Source of the DNA: Spirometra erinaceieuropaei
Taxonomy: Eukaryota; Platyhelminthes; Cestoda; Diphyllobothriidea; Diphyllobothriidae
Length of the DNA: 64,000 nucleotides
Assembly: GCA_902702965.1 (NCBI GenBank)
Contig: CACRXP010000071.1
Location: 1,237,904-1,301,903 of the forward strand
Direction: 5' to 3'
The notes beneath the pieces are model-generated. The model was not told the origin of the DNA, did no database searches, and worked only from the letters and a program-made list of their open reading frames with translations. Position 1 is the stretch's first letter, and each line of letters opens with the position of its first letter. Below, piece by piece: positions 53,450 to 64,000 of the stretch. The position numbers and the translations under genes were made by a program.

Positions 53450-53463
53450 TAATACACCTACAG

Positions 53464-53727
53464 TAAGTGGGCTAATTCATGAAATCTCAACAGAAATTGC
53501 GAAATGCGTTTCCGTTTCGAAAATATTAATTAAGTACGGTTGTAAAACCAATCATCTTGCAGAATAATCCCACAGTAACTCAGTTACTACAGGATGCTGA
53601 CATTCGAACTTCTTTTTGGCTGATTCCAAAAACCATACTCCGAAAAAATGGCTACTTAAGTAGCGTGCCTTTTTTCACTGATTTGGGGCCTTTAAAGATT
53701 CAAACATATTTCATAGAAAAAATGCCT
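53464..53727 (+). mobile_element. Left arm of subfamily-2 inverted-repeat element
   Basis: AAGTGGGCTAATTCATGAAAT, AATTAAGTACGGTTGTAAAAC and GGCTACTTAAGTAGCG match the left arm at 57813. It stops at 53727, where the LINE relic begins; the core and right arm are missing. Confidence 0.7.
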
Positions 53728-54900
53728 TGAGAGTCATCCAGGCATCTTGTATTTCTCGCAACCGTTGCTGCGCTAGGCAGTGACATTGGTAGAAGACCGC
53801 TTTGTCCGCACTGGTTGGACGGCCGAGGCAGGCTTCGTGCAGCCTGTTCTTCTCGGTAACTGATGGCGATGTCGTTGTCGTCAAACCAGTCCTGGTGCTG
53901 GCAACGTGCGCGGCAGGGGACACCCAGGTCTGTAGAATGAATGGCGTTCCACAGTTGTCACCACCGAGTCTCCACGGAGGCGTTTTCGTCCGCAGCTGGC
54001 AGGTCTCCCAGCCGCTAGGTCAGTTGCTTGTCGAAATGTAAACGGTGGGCAGACAAAGACCACAAAGCAGTGTTCAGCTTGTCTGGGGGTCGCTTAGCTT
54101 GTGGCCTCCTACGGGCTTGCCGCCGGAGCTTTATCTTGGAGATAAAGAAGCGGTGGTCCGCCCAGCCCTCATCGTCACAGATCGCCCTGGTCACCGTCAC
54201 GTCCTGCTGATCTCGCCGTAGGACGAGAACTTAGTCTATCAGCTGCCAGCGCCGGGATCAGGAGTGCAACCAGGTGGCCTTCTTTCACATCGGCAAGCGG
54301 AGGAAGGTGTTAGTCAGCAGGAGGCTTTATTCAGCGTAGGTTCGCAGGAGAGAGAGAGAGGCCATCGTCGCCGCAGCCGGCGATTCTGTGAGGACCCAGA
54401 ATTTCACTCCAGACAGCGAAGTGTGCTCCGACGCTGGCATTGAAGTTATCAAGGACAATCAACATATCCGCCTTCGCCACAGACGCCAGAAAGGCGTGCA
54501 GGCCTTCGTAGAACTTGGTCTTTGTCTCTTCTGAGCCAGTCACTGGTAGGATGCAGGCGCTGATAATGACGATGAAGTTGGATTCCCGAAAACGCAGGCG
54601 GAGGCTCATCAGTTGGCCGTTGATGCCTTGCGGCAGCCGGGGATGTCGTCCCGCGATGTCCCTCCGGGTGGCAAAGACGACTACCGCATATAGTCGCCCT
54701 GCCCTGAGTCGTTCGTTCCAGAAGAAGGTATAGCCGACAACCACCTTCTCCAGTTGACCTTCTTCGGAGCACCGGGCCTCGCTGAGTGCAGCAATGTCCA
54801 CCCTGTAACCGGCCAGTTCCCAAACGACTAGCTGCGTTCTCCGTTCCCGTTGGCTGTTCCGGGGATTGTCTTAAAGGGAACGAACATTCCGGGCTACCAG
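53728..54900 (-). pseudogene. LINE apurinic-type endonuclease relic
   Basis: Minus strand, reading from 54893: ARNVRSL, a stop, then DNPRNSQRE, QLVVWELAGYRVDIAALSEAR (the Glu of the SE(T/A)R motif), the 156-codon open part 54801-54331 with LIVLDNFNASVG, then at least four stops (54315-54230) and ICDDEGWADHRFFIS (the DHR motif near 54180) continuing to 53730. These are motifs of the exonuclease-endonuclease-phosphatase domain of non-LTR retrotransposons. GDFNA has become DNFNA, so a catalytic Asp is lost as well. No RT follows, because the copy is cut at 53728 by an inverted-repeat fragment. Confidence 0.85.
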
Positions 54901-54904
54901 AGTG

Positions 54905-55272
54905 AGCAGACTCACACTAGCAGCCTATCGGGTGAGGCGGAGGGGGGAAGATGAGGAAGAGGAGAGGGATGAGCGAGAGTATCGTTTCTGGTTTGCTGGT
55001 TTCGACCGCAGGTATTGCAGTCTGCGAGCAACGGTCTGCGCGCAGATGTCGTGAATCCAGCATTTGTTTAGGACACCTTTTATAACCAACTCCCCCCCCC
55101 TCGGGGGTAAGAAGTGCTGTCCCAAATGGAGCTGCTTAACTGAACCAGTTGGCTGCCGTTCTGTACAATGTGTCACGAGTTGGTTTAGTAGAAGAAAGAC
55201 CCAATTGGTCTGGGCCACCTATATGATTGTATGTCGCCCTCGCCGTAGAGCTTTCCGACCTCGAGGGAAACA
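54905..55272. other. Purine-rich flank, no gene
   Basis: 54935-54985 is GA-rich and 55089-55101 has a run of C followed by TCGGGGG. The 97-codon minus frame is low-complexity. Confidence 0.4.
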
Positions 55273-55443
55273 GTAGAGAAGAGAGAAAGGAGAAGCGGAG
55301 AGGGGAAGGGAGGAGGAGAAGGCCGGAGGGGATGGTGGAGGGCTGAGGAGAGGAGCGAGGAGGAGGGTGGAGGAGAAGGGAAGAGAAGAAGGGGGAGGGA
55401 CGGAGGGGAATGGAAGGAGAAGGGAAAAGGGGAAGAAGAGCAT
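55273..55443 (+). repeat. ~170-bp polypurine tract
   Basis: Almost only A and G on the plus strand, with isolated pyrimidines and no fixed period. Such tracts can form triplex DNA and expand by slippage. The minus frame at 55219-55485 (Ser/Pro/Leu-rich) is its translation artefact. Confidence 0.85.
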
Positions 55444-55804
55444 GGATACCCTTACCTGGTTCAACCCGCTGGCCGACGCGGTCACTGGAGTGTGGTTGAT
55501 GGGCAGAGCCTAGCTGCCAGGAGTCACAGATGAGAGTTGACCGCCAGTTAACAAGCGTTAGGCGTAGTCACCATCTTCAAGCAAGAAAGCGACCTTCTAC
55601 GACCATCACATGGACCCACAACTGGACATCCCTGCACCCCGCGAAACCATATAACATTAGGACTGTCACCTGTTCGAAGCCGGTGATCCTGAAAGTCAGC
55701 AGATTTATGGCTCCACTAAAGACACGTGAAACCTAACCCTGCAAAGCCTGCTTTACTCCAGAGCCCAGCGAAGCAGTCACAGTGTAGTCCTGTGGCCGGT
55801 TTTC

Positions 55805-56160
55805 GAGTGAACTTATGTCCGACTGCATGCAAGAACTATACTCCGCAAAAAATGACTACTTTAATAGCATAAGTTTTTCCCGTTGATTTTTGATGCCCTT
55901 AAAAATTCAATTATATTTCAGAGAAAGCATGCATAACAATATTCATTCTTTTACCTACTGGATAGAAACCACGTCTTCTACCGATTTCATAGTCGAAAGA
56001 AGAGTATAATCTGGTTTTCAAAAACCCTTCCAATTCCCGAACAATGTTGAACCCGACCTGCTGTAACACTTGCATTCAGGGTTTCAAAACTACAAGCCGT
56101 GTATTTTCCGTGTACGAAAAGCCATGCACTTCGTTACGGTATTAAGAGGAGACCATAGAT
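55805..56160 (+). mobile_element. Interior fragment of subfamily-2 inverted-repeat element
   Basis: From TCCGACTGCATGCAAGAACT through GACTACTTTAATAGCAT and AACCCGACCTGCTG to GGTATTAAGAGGAGACCAT, the same order as 57970-58312. Both termini are missing. Confidence 0.7.
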
Positions 56161-56211
56161 GTTTTGGCAGATTTTGACTAATTCACATTGACCCAACTGC
56201 GACAAACTCGG

Positions 56212-56272
56212 CGCCTCGGTGAGAATCGAACCCACGCAGTAAGGAGAAGGCTTCAGTAAAGCCAACGAGGCC
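56212..56272 (-). repeat. tRNA-like sequence, probably a repeat remnant
   Basis: The minus strand can fold a T-arm (GTGGG TTCGATT CTCAC) with a B-box, a D-like arm (GGCT / AGCC) and an acceptor stem with six of seven pairs (GGCCTCG / CGAGGCG). At 61 nt it is too short for a proper anticodon arm plus variable loop, so a functional tRNA is unlikely. A SINE head or decayed tRNA is possible. Confidence 0.35.
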
Positions 56273-56279
56273 TCACCGG

Positions 56280-57810
56280 ACGACTCGAGTTTAATCACAT
56301 TTGGGTCAAGTTTACCCGCCCAACCTACTGCAACGTCTGGAATCCACCAAATCTGATACAGTAAATTGACTGCCCAAGCAGGATTTCCTAAGTAATTCAC
56401 CTAGAATCCGCCACATGACTACCAGGCTCACGTAATTCGCGTCCTATTTTTATTTTTAGTCCTCAGAGTTTACGCACAGGTTACTTAATAATCTATAATA
56501 GTAGCAGTTTTCTCCTCAGGAGGATAGAGCCATTTGATCGGCGCCCATCAATTAAACATTTCTCGATTAGTTGGCTAAGGATGATATTGTAAATCGCCAT
56601 TATTTTTCCTTAAAGCGACCGGTGGTACTCAGACAAATGGCATCTTTTATTGTATTTTATTGAAAATGGAAATTATTGCGTTGAATGCGGTCAGGAGTTG
56701 CTGTTGCATCATTAAACAGCGATTAATGGGCCACTTGAAATCGGCGAAATTGGCGTAGCGAGAGAAAGCAATCGATCCGTTTGAGTAGATTCCCGGTCTA
56801 ACCCACAAAATATGCTAAATGCCCTAAAAAATCCTCGCCTTCAGGGAACTTACCAGATTCTTTGGTCGCGTTAATTTGCTGATGTATTCCAACTGCTCTT
56901 TGTCAAAATTGGGCTTTTGGAAGGCGTCGGAAAAATAATTCCGTGCATGCTTTGTTAGTAGCACGCGACGGAAGTCAGTACTAATTCATCAAACAGGAGA
57001 CGAGGTTGACTTGGAGCCAAGGCATGCTTTAAGTGACAACAAAATCATTAAGCAGATCTGATAATTCCCTGGAAAGAAATGCTTTTTTCAAAAAAATTAA
57101 GTCCATTTCGCAGAATGGGCTGAAAACCCACTCCAGTGGACTAATGCCCTTATGCTGCCTTGATGCATTAGATGCATTGTGCAACTTCAGCCGTCCATTT
57201 GCATGCCAGCTGAATTTAGGCCTTTTGTTATCGCAGCCCCACTGACGCCAAGGGAACCGAATAAAAAACAGCTTTTAAAAAAAGCATTTAGAAATGAAAC
57301 TCTAGACTAAGCAACGTTTTTATACGGTCTTCTTTCGCGTGTCTGTCCATGGTCTTTCAGAAAGAGACGAACGGATGATCGGGTCCAAAAATCGCTCAAT
57401 AAAACCATTGTACCTAATTTCATTGTCAACACCTACTGTAATGTTTAAAAATCTAATTTCTTCGCACCATACAAAATAAGCAGTAAAAGTTTTGTGCTAA
57501 ACCACGAGTACAAGACTTTTGCGCCCGATGCATTAACAGGATATCGGGACCAAAATTCTCCTTGTTTTTATTAATAATGAAAAGAGGGGGGTATTTTGGA
57601 ACACTCCTGTTTTGTGATGAGGAACGACTAAATCTTTGACCTTGTCTAAAAGTTGCCCCGGGTAGTCTCACATACAAAGTACGCTACGTTTTATGCAATA
57701 GTGCTCTGAGGTTTCTGCCTTTAGCTGCTGTTTCATCTTCCTTGAAAAAGGCAGTGAGCAAAGACTGGATTTGGTGGTAGGAGACGAAAACTGCTAACAT
57801 TTCCGCAATA
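56280..57810. other. No recognisable gene
   Basis: AT-rich, with frames of 70-74 codons and no motif. Confidence 0.45.
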
Positions 57811-57812
57811 TA

Positions 57813-58656
57813 CAATAGGTGGGCTAACTCATGAAATGTCAACCGAAATTCCCAAATGCGTTTTCATTTCGAAAAGGTTAATTAAGTAGGGTTGTAAAAC
57901 TAATCCTCGAGCAGCATAATTCTATAATATTTCAGTTACCTCAGGATGCCGGCTTTCGAATGAACTTCCTTCCGGCTGCATGCAAAAACTTTACTCTGTG
58001 AAAAACGACTACTTCAGTAGCATGAATTTTTCTCATTGTTTTTCGGTATCCCTAAAAGTCCAATTATATTTCATTGAAAACATGCATGAAAATATTCATT
58101 CTGTTACTCAGTCGGTAGATAATTGTGTATTCTTCAAATCTTATACTCGAAGGAGGAGTCTAATTCGATTTTAAAAAACGTTTTCAATTCTCGAATATTT
58201 TTGAACCCGCCCTACCGCTACACTTGAATTCAGAGTTTCCCAGCTACAAGTCGTTTATTTTCCGCGTACGGAAAACAATACATTTCTCTACGGTATTAAA
58301 AGGAGACCATATGGGGTTCATAAAATTTAGCAGTGGATTTGATTCATATTGTTAATTTTACAAGCGACATTGGTAAATGCAGAGATATGACGTGACATGA
58401 AATATAAATGGACTTTTAGGGGCATCGATAATCAATGAGGAAAATGCATGCTACTGAAGTAGTCATTTTTTATAAAGTGGGCTTTTAATGCAGCCGAAAG
58501 GAAATCCACTCGAAAGCCGGCATCCTGAGGTGACTGAAATATTATAGACTTATGTTGCAGGCTGACTAGTTTTACAACCCTACTTAAGTAATCTTTTCAA
58601 AACGAAAACGCATTTCAGAATTCCGGTTGACATTTCATGAGTTAACCCACCTATTA
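57813..58656. mobile_element. Full-length subfamily-2 inverted-repeat element (~845 bp)
   Basis: The left end CAATAGGTGGGCTAACTCAT and the right end GAGTTAACCCACCTATTA are reverse complements with two mismatches, and TA flanks both ends. The arms run more than 200 bp inward. Inner blocks CTTCAGTAGCATG and GGGGCATCGATAATCAATG relate it to subfamily 1. No coding capacity. It serves as the reference for the fragments at 16527, 27945, 53464 and 55805. Confidence 0.85.
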
Positions 58657-61600
58657 TAGGTGTCTTTGAACTAAATTCCAGGTGAATCACGGCTGGGTTA
58701 AGGGATGGTTGGGATTGGAGTTAAGTTCAGGGTCGGTGCATATTTTGGATCCGGAGTGGTAGCCTCCCGGGAAGTTTGCCCCGTTTACTGTGTTGTAACA
58801 CTCTCAAAATAATACGTCTCACTGTCATTTTTCGTCTGTAGAAACCTAAACAGTCTTCTCGCCCAGCGGTGGAAAACCAACCACAAATCGAGGTTCTGAT
58901 GGTAATAATCTGCTTGTGCAAACTAGCATGCTGTCTTTGGTTTTCCGTTTCTCGACACGTCATACTCGATGCCAAGAAAATAGATCGCGAACTAAGGTTT
59001 CATCTGCGTAGGATTTAAGAGGTTGGCAGGGTACTTTCAGTGGCAGATTAAAACATGTGTATTAGGACTTGTTATTGAATTCCAGCATGGATTCTCAATG
59101 AAACCGGGCTTTAAACTGAATCGTTGGGTAACGGTAAGTTGTGCAGCTCCACCTCGTACCCGGTAACTCCTGGCCAGTGTAATATGGAGATAGGGGTAAT
59201 AGGGGTTTTGCGGGCGAGGTATCACCGTGGACAGAGAACAGACGGAATGCAATAAGACTGAAAATAAATAGATTTCCGTCTAACTCCCTCTCCTACGCCT
59301 AGATATAGCAACGGAATTGAGTCCGATAATTGAAAAATGAATATAAAACAATGTTCAATAAATAAAATGCAATGGAATAAACCGCCAAGTGCGCATTTGA
59401 AGCGGATTTGTAAACAATAGAACAGACAACCAATAGCAAAGAAGAACAGTAAGTGCCAAATAGTGCAACTACGGGAATTTACTCTGAGATGACATGATAG
59501 ACATGGGTGTTAGACGAGCTGTGGAAATACACCCTAATGAGTACGAAAAATGTCAAATAATACAAATTTGATGACATATTTACATCTATGCAATACGCCC
59601 ACTTAATAATGTAATATAAAAATATAGAAAAAATAAACCCGCCCATGTAAAGGTTATGTGCAAAAATGAAATACATTGATGAGCAGAGTAATAATGTTTA
59701 TTTTCTCTCCTTCCAAAATACAGACCATTGTCTTTAGGTCGCAGAAACTTCAGACAACCACAGTTTGATTTGCTGACGAAAAAGAAAGAAATAACCGAAG
59801 ATATAAACTTGGAAGTGGTAGAATACTCCCAAGCAAGTGGACTCCACCTAGTGTGGCAAAATGCCAGTGTAGACGCCAAATTCGTCAGCACTGAGTGCTT
59901 TACAGGCAATTGTACCAAGCATTTCAAGGATCGGACCACAGGAAAACACATAAATGGGGCCTATGGAGCAGAGTAAAACGGTATCTCTACGGAGGAGAAC
60001 CAGTGTCGAGTCATGCAGTATAGGTCCATTTAGACGTGGTCCAATATCGTCTGTTGTTTGGCTTAAACAGCGTTTGCTTAGCGCTAGCGCGGGAAATATC
60101 CTTCTTGCATATTGCGGAAACATATCCGGTGCAACAGCTCTCCGTGAAAGGGGCCTGAAGAACTCCCTGAAGGCAATTTAATGAAATTTTACTGTGTTAC
60201 TATTGATTATGCGAGGGAGTACGCATAAATATTCTTAAAGAGTTGAATAAGTCACGGCGTACGCGTTCGGCAATAGAAACCGTTCAGAGATGTCGAGGAA
60301 GCTAAGCATTTGTGCTCTGACCGAGGCAAAGTAAGTCAAACGCAGTTGACGATCATTACAGCACACGTCGTATAGTGAGTACTGAAATGACTCAGAAAGA
60401 CATAACCACTCATTTGGGAGAAATAAGTAGTTTATGACGCACTAAATCGACAACGGAAGGCAATGCAAGTACATTTGGAAAACTAAGAAATCATGGTAGG
60501 GCACATCGGATCACAGAGAGGGGGAGCGAAAACCGAAGGTCACCTCGTGCCAAATAAATTACCATCAACATTTTGTACTGAAACAGCTCGGTGCGTGCGG
60601 TTTTGTCACTGCGCTAGATACCACACAAAGGGAGACTTCCTGTTGTTATTAATTAGAAAACTAATTCAGCTAAGTTCTGCGTTTAGATCATTGTCAAAGA
60701 ACTCGGTATACTGGTTTCCCTACTTATAACGCACTTAAATGAAGGATGTTTTCTGATTAAAGTGACTGAAAAGGGTTTTAAATGAGTCCACATGAAATAG
60801 CGCCATACTTATGAACGCTATCTTAGAAAATGTTCTGTCTGTTATCGTTTTTGGTCTTTTGGATTTGAAGAAAACCTTTGTCCCAACAGAAAAAATAGGC
60901 CACGTAAATAAAGCGTCCAGGCTTACTTCAGCAACACACTAGGATGCCGGAGGTGTTCCAAACAGTCATCAGCTACAGGGCCGCGCACAATTCAGTCCTA
61001 TTTGTGTCGACGAATATTAGTTGCACAGAAGAGACAACCTTCTGTAAAAGGGCCATAAATGGCAAGGTTGTTGTTAGCATTTTATAAGAGAATGCTCTGC
61101 GCTGGTGTCTTCCTGAGTGAGCGTGTCGTGGGTGGGCAAAAAACGCTCAATGGCATGTTAACGTGCCGGGGTTTACCAACTGGTTTCGGGTGGCCTTTCC
61201 GTGACATAGAGCAGACGACAGGCACATTTTTCTCGACCTTTTGAATGACTGTCTATGTGCAATTTTTCTTAATTGAGATAAACTTTTGAACCTTCATACC
61301 GCCCATATGACAAAACATATACACAGGACTAAGAACATAAGATTTATGGCACACACACTAAACTGTTTTTATTGCTCTTGGATACTTATAATAAACACAC
61401 GATTATGAAGATAATTCCTTTCTTCAAAAACCAATACCCCCATTCGGCGTGATTCCTCCTTCGGTAGACTATAACTTTCAAGTAAACCAACTGGATGGAA
61501 GTTTAGTGCTCGAAATTTAATGAGTCTAAATGGAAGTGTTTGCCAATAATCAGATATACCACATCACCTCGTCCCAATCTGTCATATTCAATCTTCTTGA

Positions 61601-62030
61601 AGGTTTCTAGTTCGAAAAAACGAAGGTTGTCCCTTTTATTCATGAACATTACCAGGACACTTTGTTCCCCTACAAATCTCAATCAAGCATATTATCAATC
61701 GGCCTTGTTGTTGTGATTGTTCCTGGATCCATTCATTCACGTTCGTTTGAGAGCGTGTATTCCAACTAATTAACACATGCTCACTTCAGATTTTGCTCGA
61801 TTATATGCAACTTCGGCTGAAAACTCATAAATCGAAGATAAGATTTACACAACTCCCTCTGTCAAATAGATCCAAAATTACACCCGTTTGATGTATTCAG
61901 AAGTTACGGGTATCCATAGGCAGCCGTCCTCATAAATATTTAAAGCGCCATATGTTAGAACTGAGACTTCCTTCTGTATATCTGCGAGTGTACCTAAAGC
62001 GGACTTCTTTGTGTTTAAGTAATAGATAAA
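58657..62030. other. No recognisable gene
   Basis: About 3.4 kb. 58690-58735 is a short GGGTTAAGGG-like tract. Around 59586-60181 frames of 75-121 codons overlap on both strands, slightly more open than the neighbourhood, but with no domain or splice pattern I can support. 61059-61244 likewise. Confidence 0.4.
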
Positions 62031-62037
62031 ACATGTG

Positions 62038-63190
62038 ATAAATTACCAAATTCTGACATCCGATTAACCAATTTTACCGTCTAAACATCGTCCATGATAG
62101 AAATATAGTATTAAGAGTATTTAAAAGAATACAATCGGTAAATCGGAAGTTTTATTACACTTTCGCTTCTCCGTTCGGATTTTGAAGACATCTGTTAGAT
62201 GAATTGGGGTTCGACAAATACTGTTCGTCGTATTTAACCGCGCCTTCGAGAAAGGCTTATTTTAACTACCACGGCATAACCAATTAGTACGGTAAACAGC
62301 CAAAGTTCCGCTCATTAATTAGAACCCTCTGGGCTTTTGTCGGCCATCGTTCCAGACATTTGGGTAAATCAAATTCAGCGCGAAAAGCACAACTACAGTA
62401 TACTGGGTGTTCTCACGGCGCTAACAAACATTCATCTCCATTTGCTCGAAAGGGGCACGCGAGTTCATGGGGGAAATTCCGTTTTCACCAAATTTTTACC
62501 TAGCAGTTTGACGTACACCGGTTTGAAATTTCTTTGAAAATTCCTGTATACTTTGGTAAGAAATCTGCGTTTCTAAACTGCATATTACATGTCTTTCTTC
62601 TCTCTTAGTTGATAGCACTTAACAAAACAAAGAGACTCCGACATCCTGCTAACCAATACTTCCTGTTTGAACATCGTGTATGGTTGCGAAGTATAATAAG
62701 AAGTGTCGTTATATCATTAAATCGTAAGTGATAAATCTGCGGTCTTATTTTGCTCTCCAGAGATTTCTGGTAACCAACTCGTGTCCCCCTCTTTTAGATT
62801 ATGAAAACACTTGGTGGAGGAACTGTGTAATGCTAGCCGTTTTATTTAATCCCACTTTCATGGACAATCTTTTAACAATGATTGCAAAACCAATTAATAT
62901 GGTAAACAGTCAAAATTGCGCTCATTAATTAAAGCACTCTGTTTTTTGAACATCGTTCCAAGACATCCATATGAAGCACGTTAAGAGTGAAAAACACAAC
63001 TGCAGTAGCCCGGGTGTTTTCACGGTGCAAACAAAAATTTACGTTTAGGTCAAAAATTGCACACGAATTTATGCCTTGTATTTAAGTGGGAAATTCCGTT
63101 TTTACTAAAGTATTACCTAGAAATTAAATGCATACGGGTTTGGAAATTTTTTAAAACCTGTATATTTAGACAAGAAATTTGCATTTCCAA
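62038..63190 (+). repeat. Tandem duplication, two diverged ~600-bp units
   Basis: Unit 1 (about 62038-62580) and unit 2 (about 62636-63190) share, in order: GACATCC.{2}.TTAACCAAT-like start, AACATCGT, ACCAATTA.TA.GGTAAACAG, CGCTCATTAATTA, CATCGTTCCA.GACAT, GGGTGTT.TCACGG, GGGAAATTCCGTTTT and AAGAAAT.TGC.TTTC. The 66-codon frames in each unit do not correspond, so no gene is implied. Confidence 0.7.
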
Positions 63191-63720
63191 TTATTTGTAA
63201 GGTCAAGAAATTGTATTGTATTTTTTAAAATAAACTCATATGACTCATCCAGTTTTGTGCACTGACCTTAACATGCTCTCAATCTATTACAGTAGCCAGG
63301 GAGCAGTCATTGAACTGTGTATGGTAGTGTTTCTTACTCAGCAAACATTGGATTGAGTAGTCTACAAATTAAAACGCTTATGCCCACTTACACACCTGCT
63401 TCACGTGCAAAATTTACCAAAAGGGTCATTTTCAAATATAAGGAGTAGAAGCAATGTGTTTCTTGTGTATCTCCTTGAAAATATGCCTAAATTTGCACAT
63501 TTACCAAAAATAAACAAAAACTAGCAAATCCTAGGTTATTTTTTACTTATTAGAATTCACATGCACAGTTGTGAGCATGCCCAGATAAAAACCCACTGCG
63601 TTATCGGGCATGAATTACCTTTGAATGGCTTACCTTGTTAACCAGTATTACAATCTTGTATATGTGATTGTTCCAGCCTGGGGGGAAATTTAAAGACATC
63701 AGTCTGTGTTTTGTGAGTTG
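63191..63720. other. No recognisable gene
   Basis: AT-rich, all frames closed within short distances. Confidence 0.5.
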
Positions 63721-63725
63721 GGACG

Positions 63726-64000
63726 ACGCGCTTACTTTCCATATTGATATGTCGCCCTTTACTAGATCTATGGCTCACTGATGATCTGTGACGACCGTTA
63801 AACAACCGTCTGCATCTGACCTGTTGTACTATTAGTGAGCTGCCTGCGTATTATATGTGGTATGTGTTCTATGACACAGCGTTCGTAGTCGCCATGATCA
63901 TAACTACAACGAAGGGGGTCATACGCTTACTTAACTCATTTATATACCTTAGTTTATAAGACCTATGACGTACTGATGGTCGGTAACGACCGTGGAATAG
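63726..64000 (+). repeat. Start of a ~197-bp period tandem repeat
   Basis: CGCTTACTT at 63730 recurs at 63924, and the following blocks (ATATACCTT-like, CTATG.C.TACTGATG.TC.GT, ACGACCGT) recur with the same spacing. Only about 1.4 units are visible before the window ends. It could be a satellite. Confidence 0.5.

Larger units (their letters stand above)
53168..53455. mobile_element. Foldback with a hammerhead-like motif at each end
   Basis: The left end (minus strand) and the right end (plus strand) carry the same ~35-nt motif in opposite directions, so the two motifs point away from each other across a ~205-bp centre. The centre is GC-rich and has an 80-codon plus frame (53210-53452) that includes the right motif. 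It looks like two PLE terminal repeats joined head to head, of a lineage different from the 31- and 46-kb copies. Confidence 0.55.

Noticed and set aside
53802..54041. Plus frames opposite the LINE endonuclease relic
   Set aside because: Antisense shadows of a decayed minus-strand domain.
55219..55485. 88-codon Ser/Pro/Leu-rich minus frame
   Set aside because: Direct translation of the polypurine tract's complement.
59586..59951. 121-codon minus frame with hydrophobic end
   Set aside because: Overlaps other frames on both strands; no recognisable family, and the start and splice context are unsupported.

Overview
The window looks like nuclear DNA of a flatworm, most probably a diphyllobothriidean tapeworm (Spirometra, Dibothriocephalus or Schistocephalus type). 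Reasons: it is AT-rich and gene-poor; its single convincing host gene is an intronless, divergent rhodopsin-type GPCR; and the rest is a mosaic of decayed transposable elements, including Penelope-like elements (PLEs) with GIY-YIG nucleases and minimal hammerhead ribozymes, LINE fragments, a retroelement encoding C2H2 fingers, a tRNA-Arg-derived SINE, and long-inverted-repeat DNA elements. The species is inferred from repeat families I recognise, not from a marker gene. Layout: 0-1 kb holds nested inverted repeats and a SINE. 0.9-5.6 kb is an array of very old repeats with a foldback. 6.5-7.2 kb has two SINEs head to head in a 420-bp palindrome, then an inverted PLE end. 12.4-13.7 kb has a SINE tail and a ~570-bp tandem duplication. 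14.7-15.3 kb is a broken PLE GIY-YIG gene. 16.5-17.6 kb is a chimeric inverted-repeat element. 19.4-20.5 kb is the GPCR gene (minus strand). 23.9-24.9, 26.1-27.1, 27.9-28.7, 36.4-37.4, 48.3-49.3 and 57.8-58.7 kb hold inverted-repeat elements of two related subfamilies; the best copies are ~990 bp, TA-flanked and start CAGTG. 30.8-31.9 kb is a truncated PLE with ribozyme-like motifs on both sides. 37.8-40.1 and 43.2-46.8 kb are two copies of one segment, the first broken by a run of Ns. Between them lie a PLE GIY-YIG fragment and a LINE whose reverse transcriptase frame is still open. 48-50 kb is a retroelement with C2H2 fingers, interrupted by an inverted-repeat element. 53.2-54.9 kb is a ribozyme-bearing foldback, an element fragment and a dead LINE endonuclease side by side. 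55.3 kb has a 170-bp polypurine tract. 62.0-63.2 kb is another tandem duplication, and a satellite-like repeat begins at the right edge. How the parts relate: the GPCR is the only gene likely to serve the animal. The PLE copies share one control unit, a TATAAAT box exactly 50-51 nt upstream of the hammerhead core, which would put the self-cleaving RNA at the extreme 5' end of a transcript. The inverted-repeat elements carry no transposase, so they are non-autonomous; their two arms resemble each other more than they resemble other copies, which suggests homogenisation through hairpins. No tRNA, rRNA or CRISPR array is supported.
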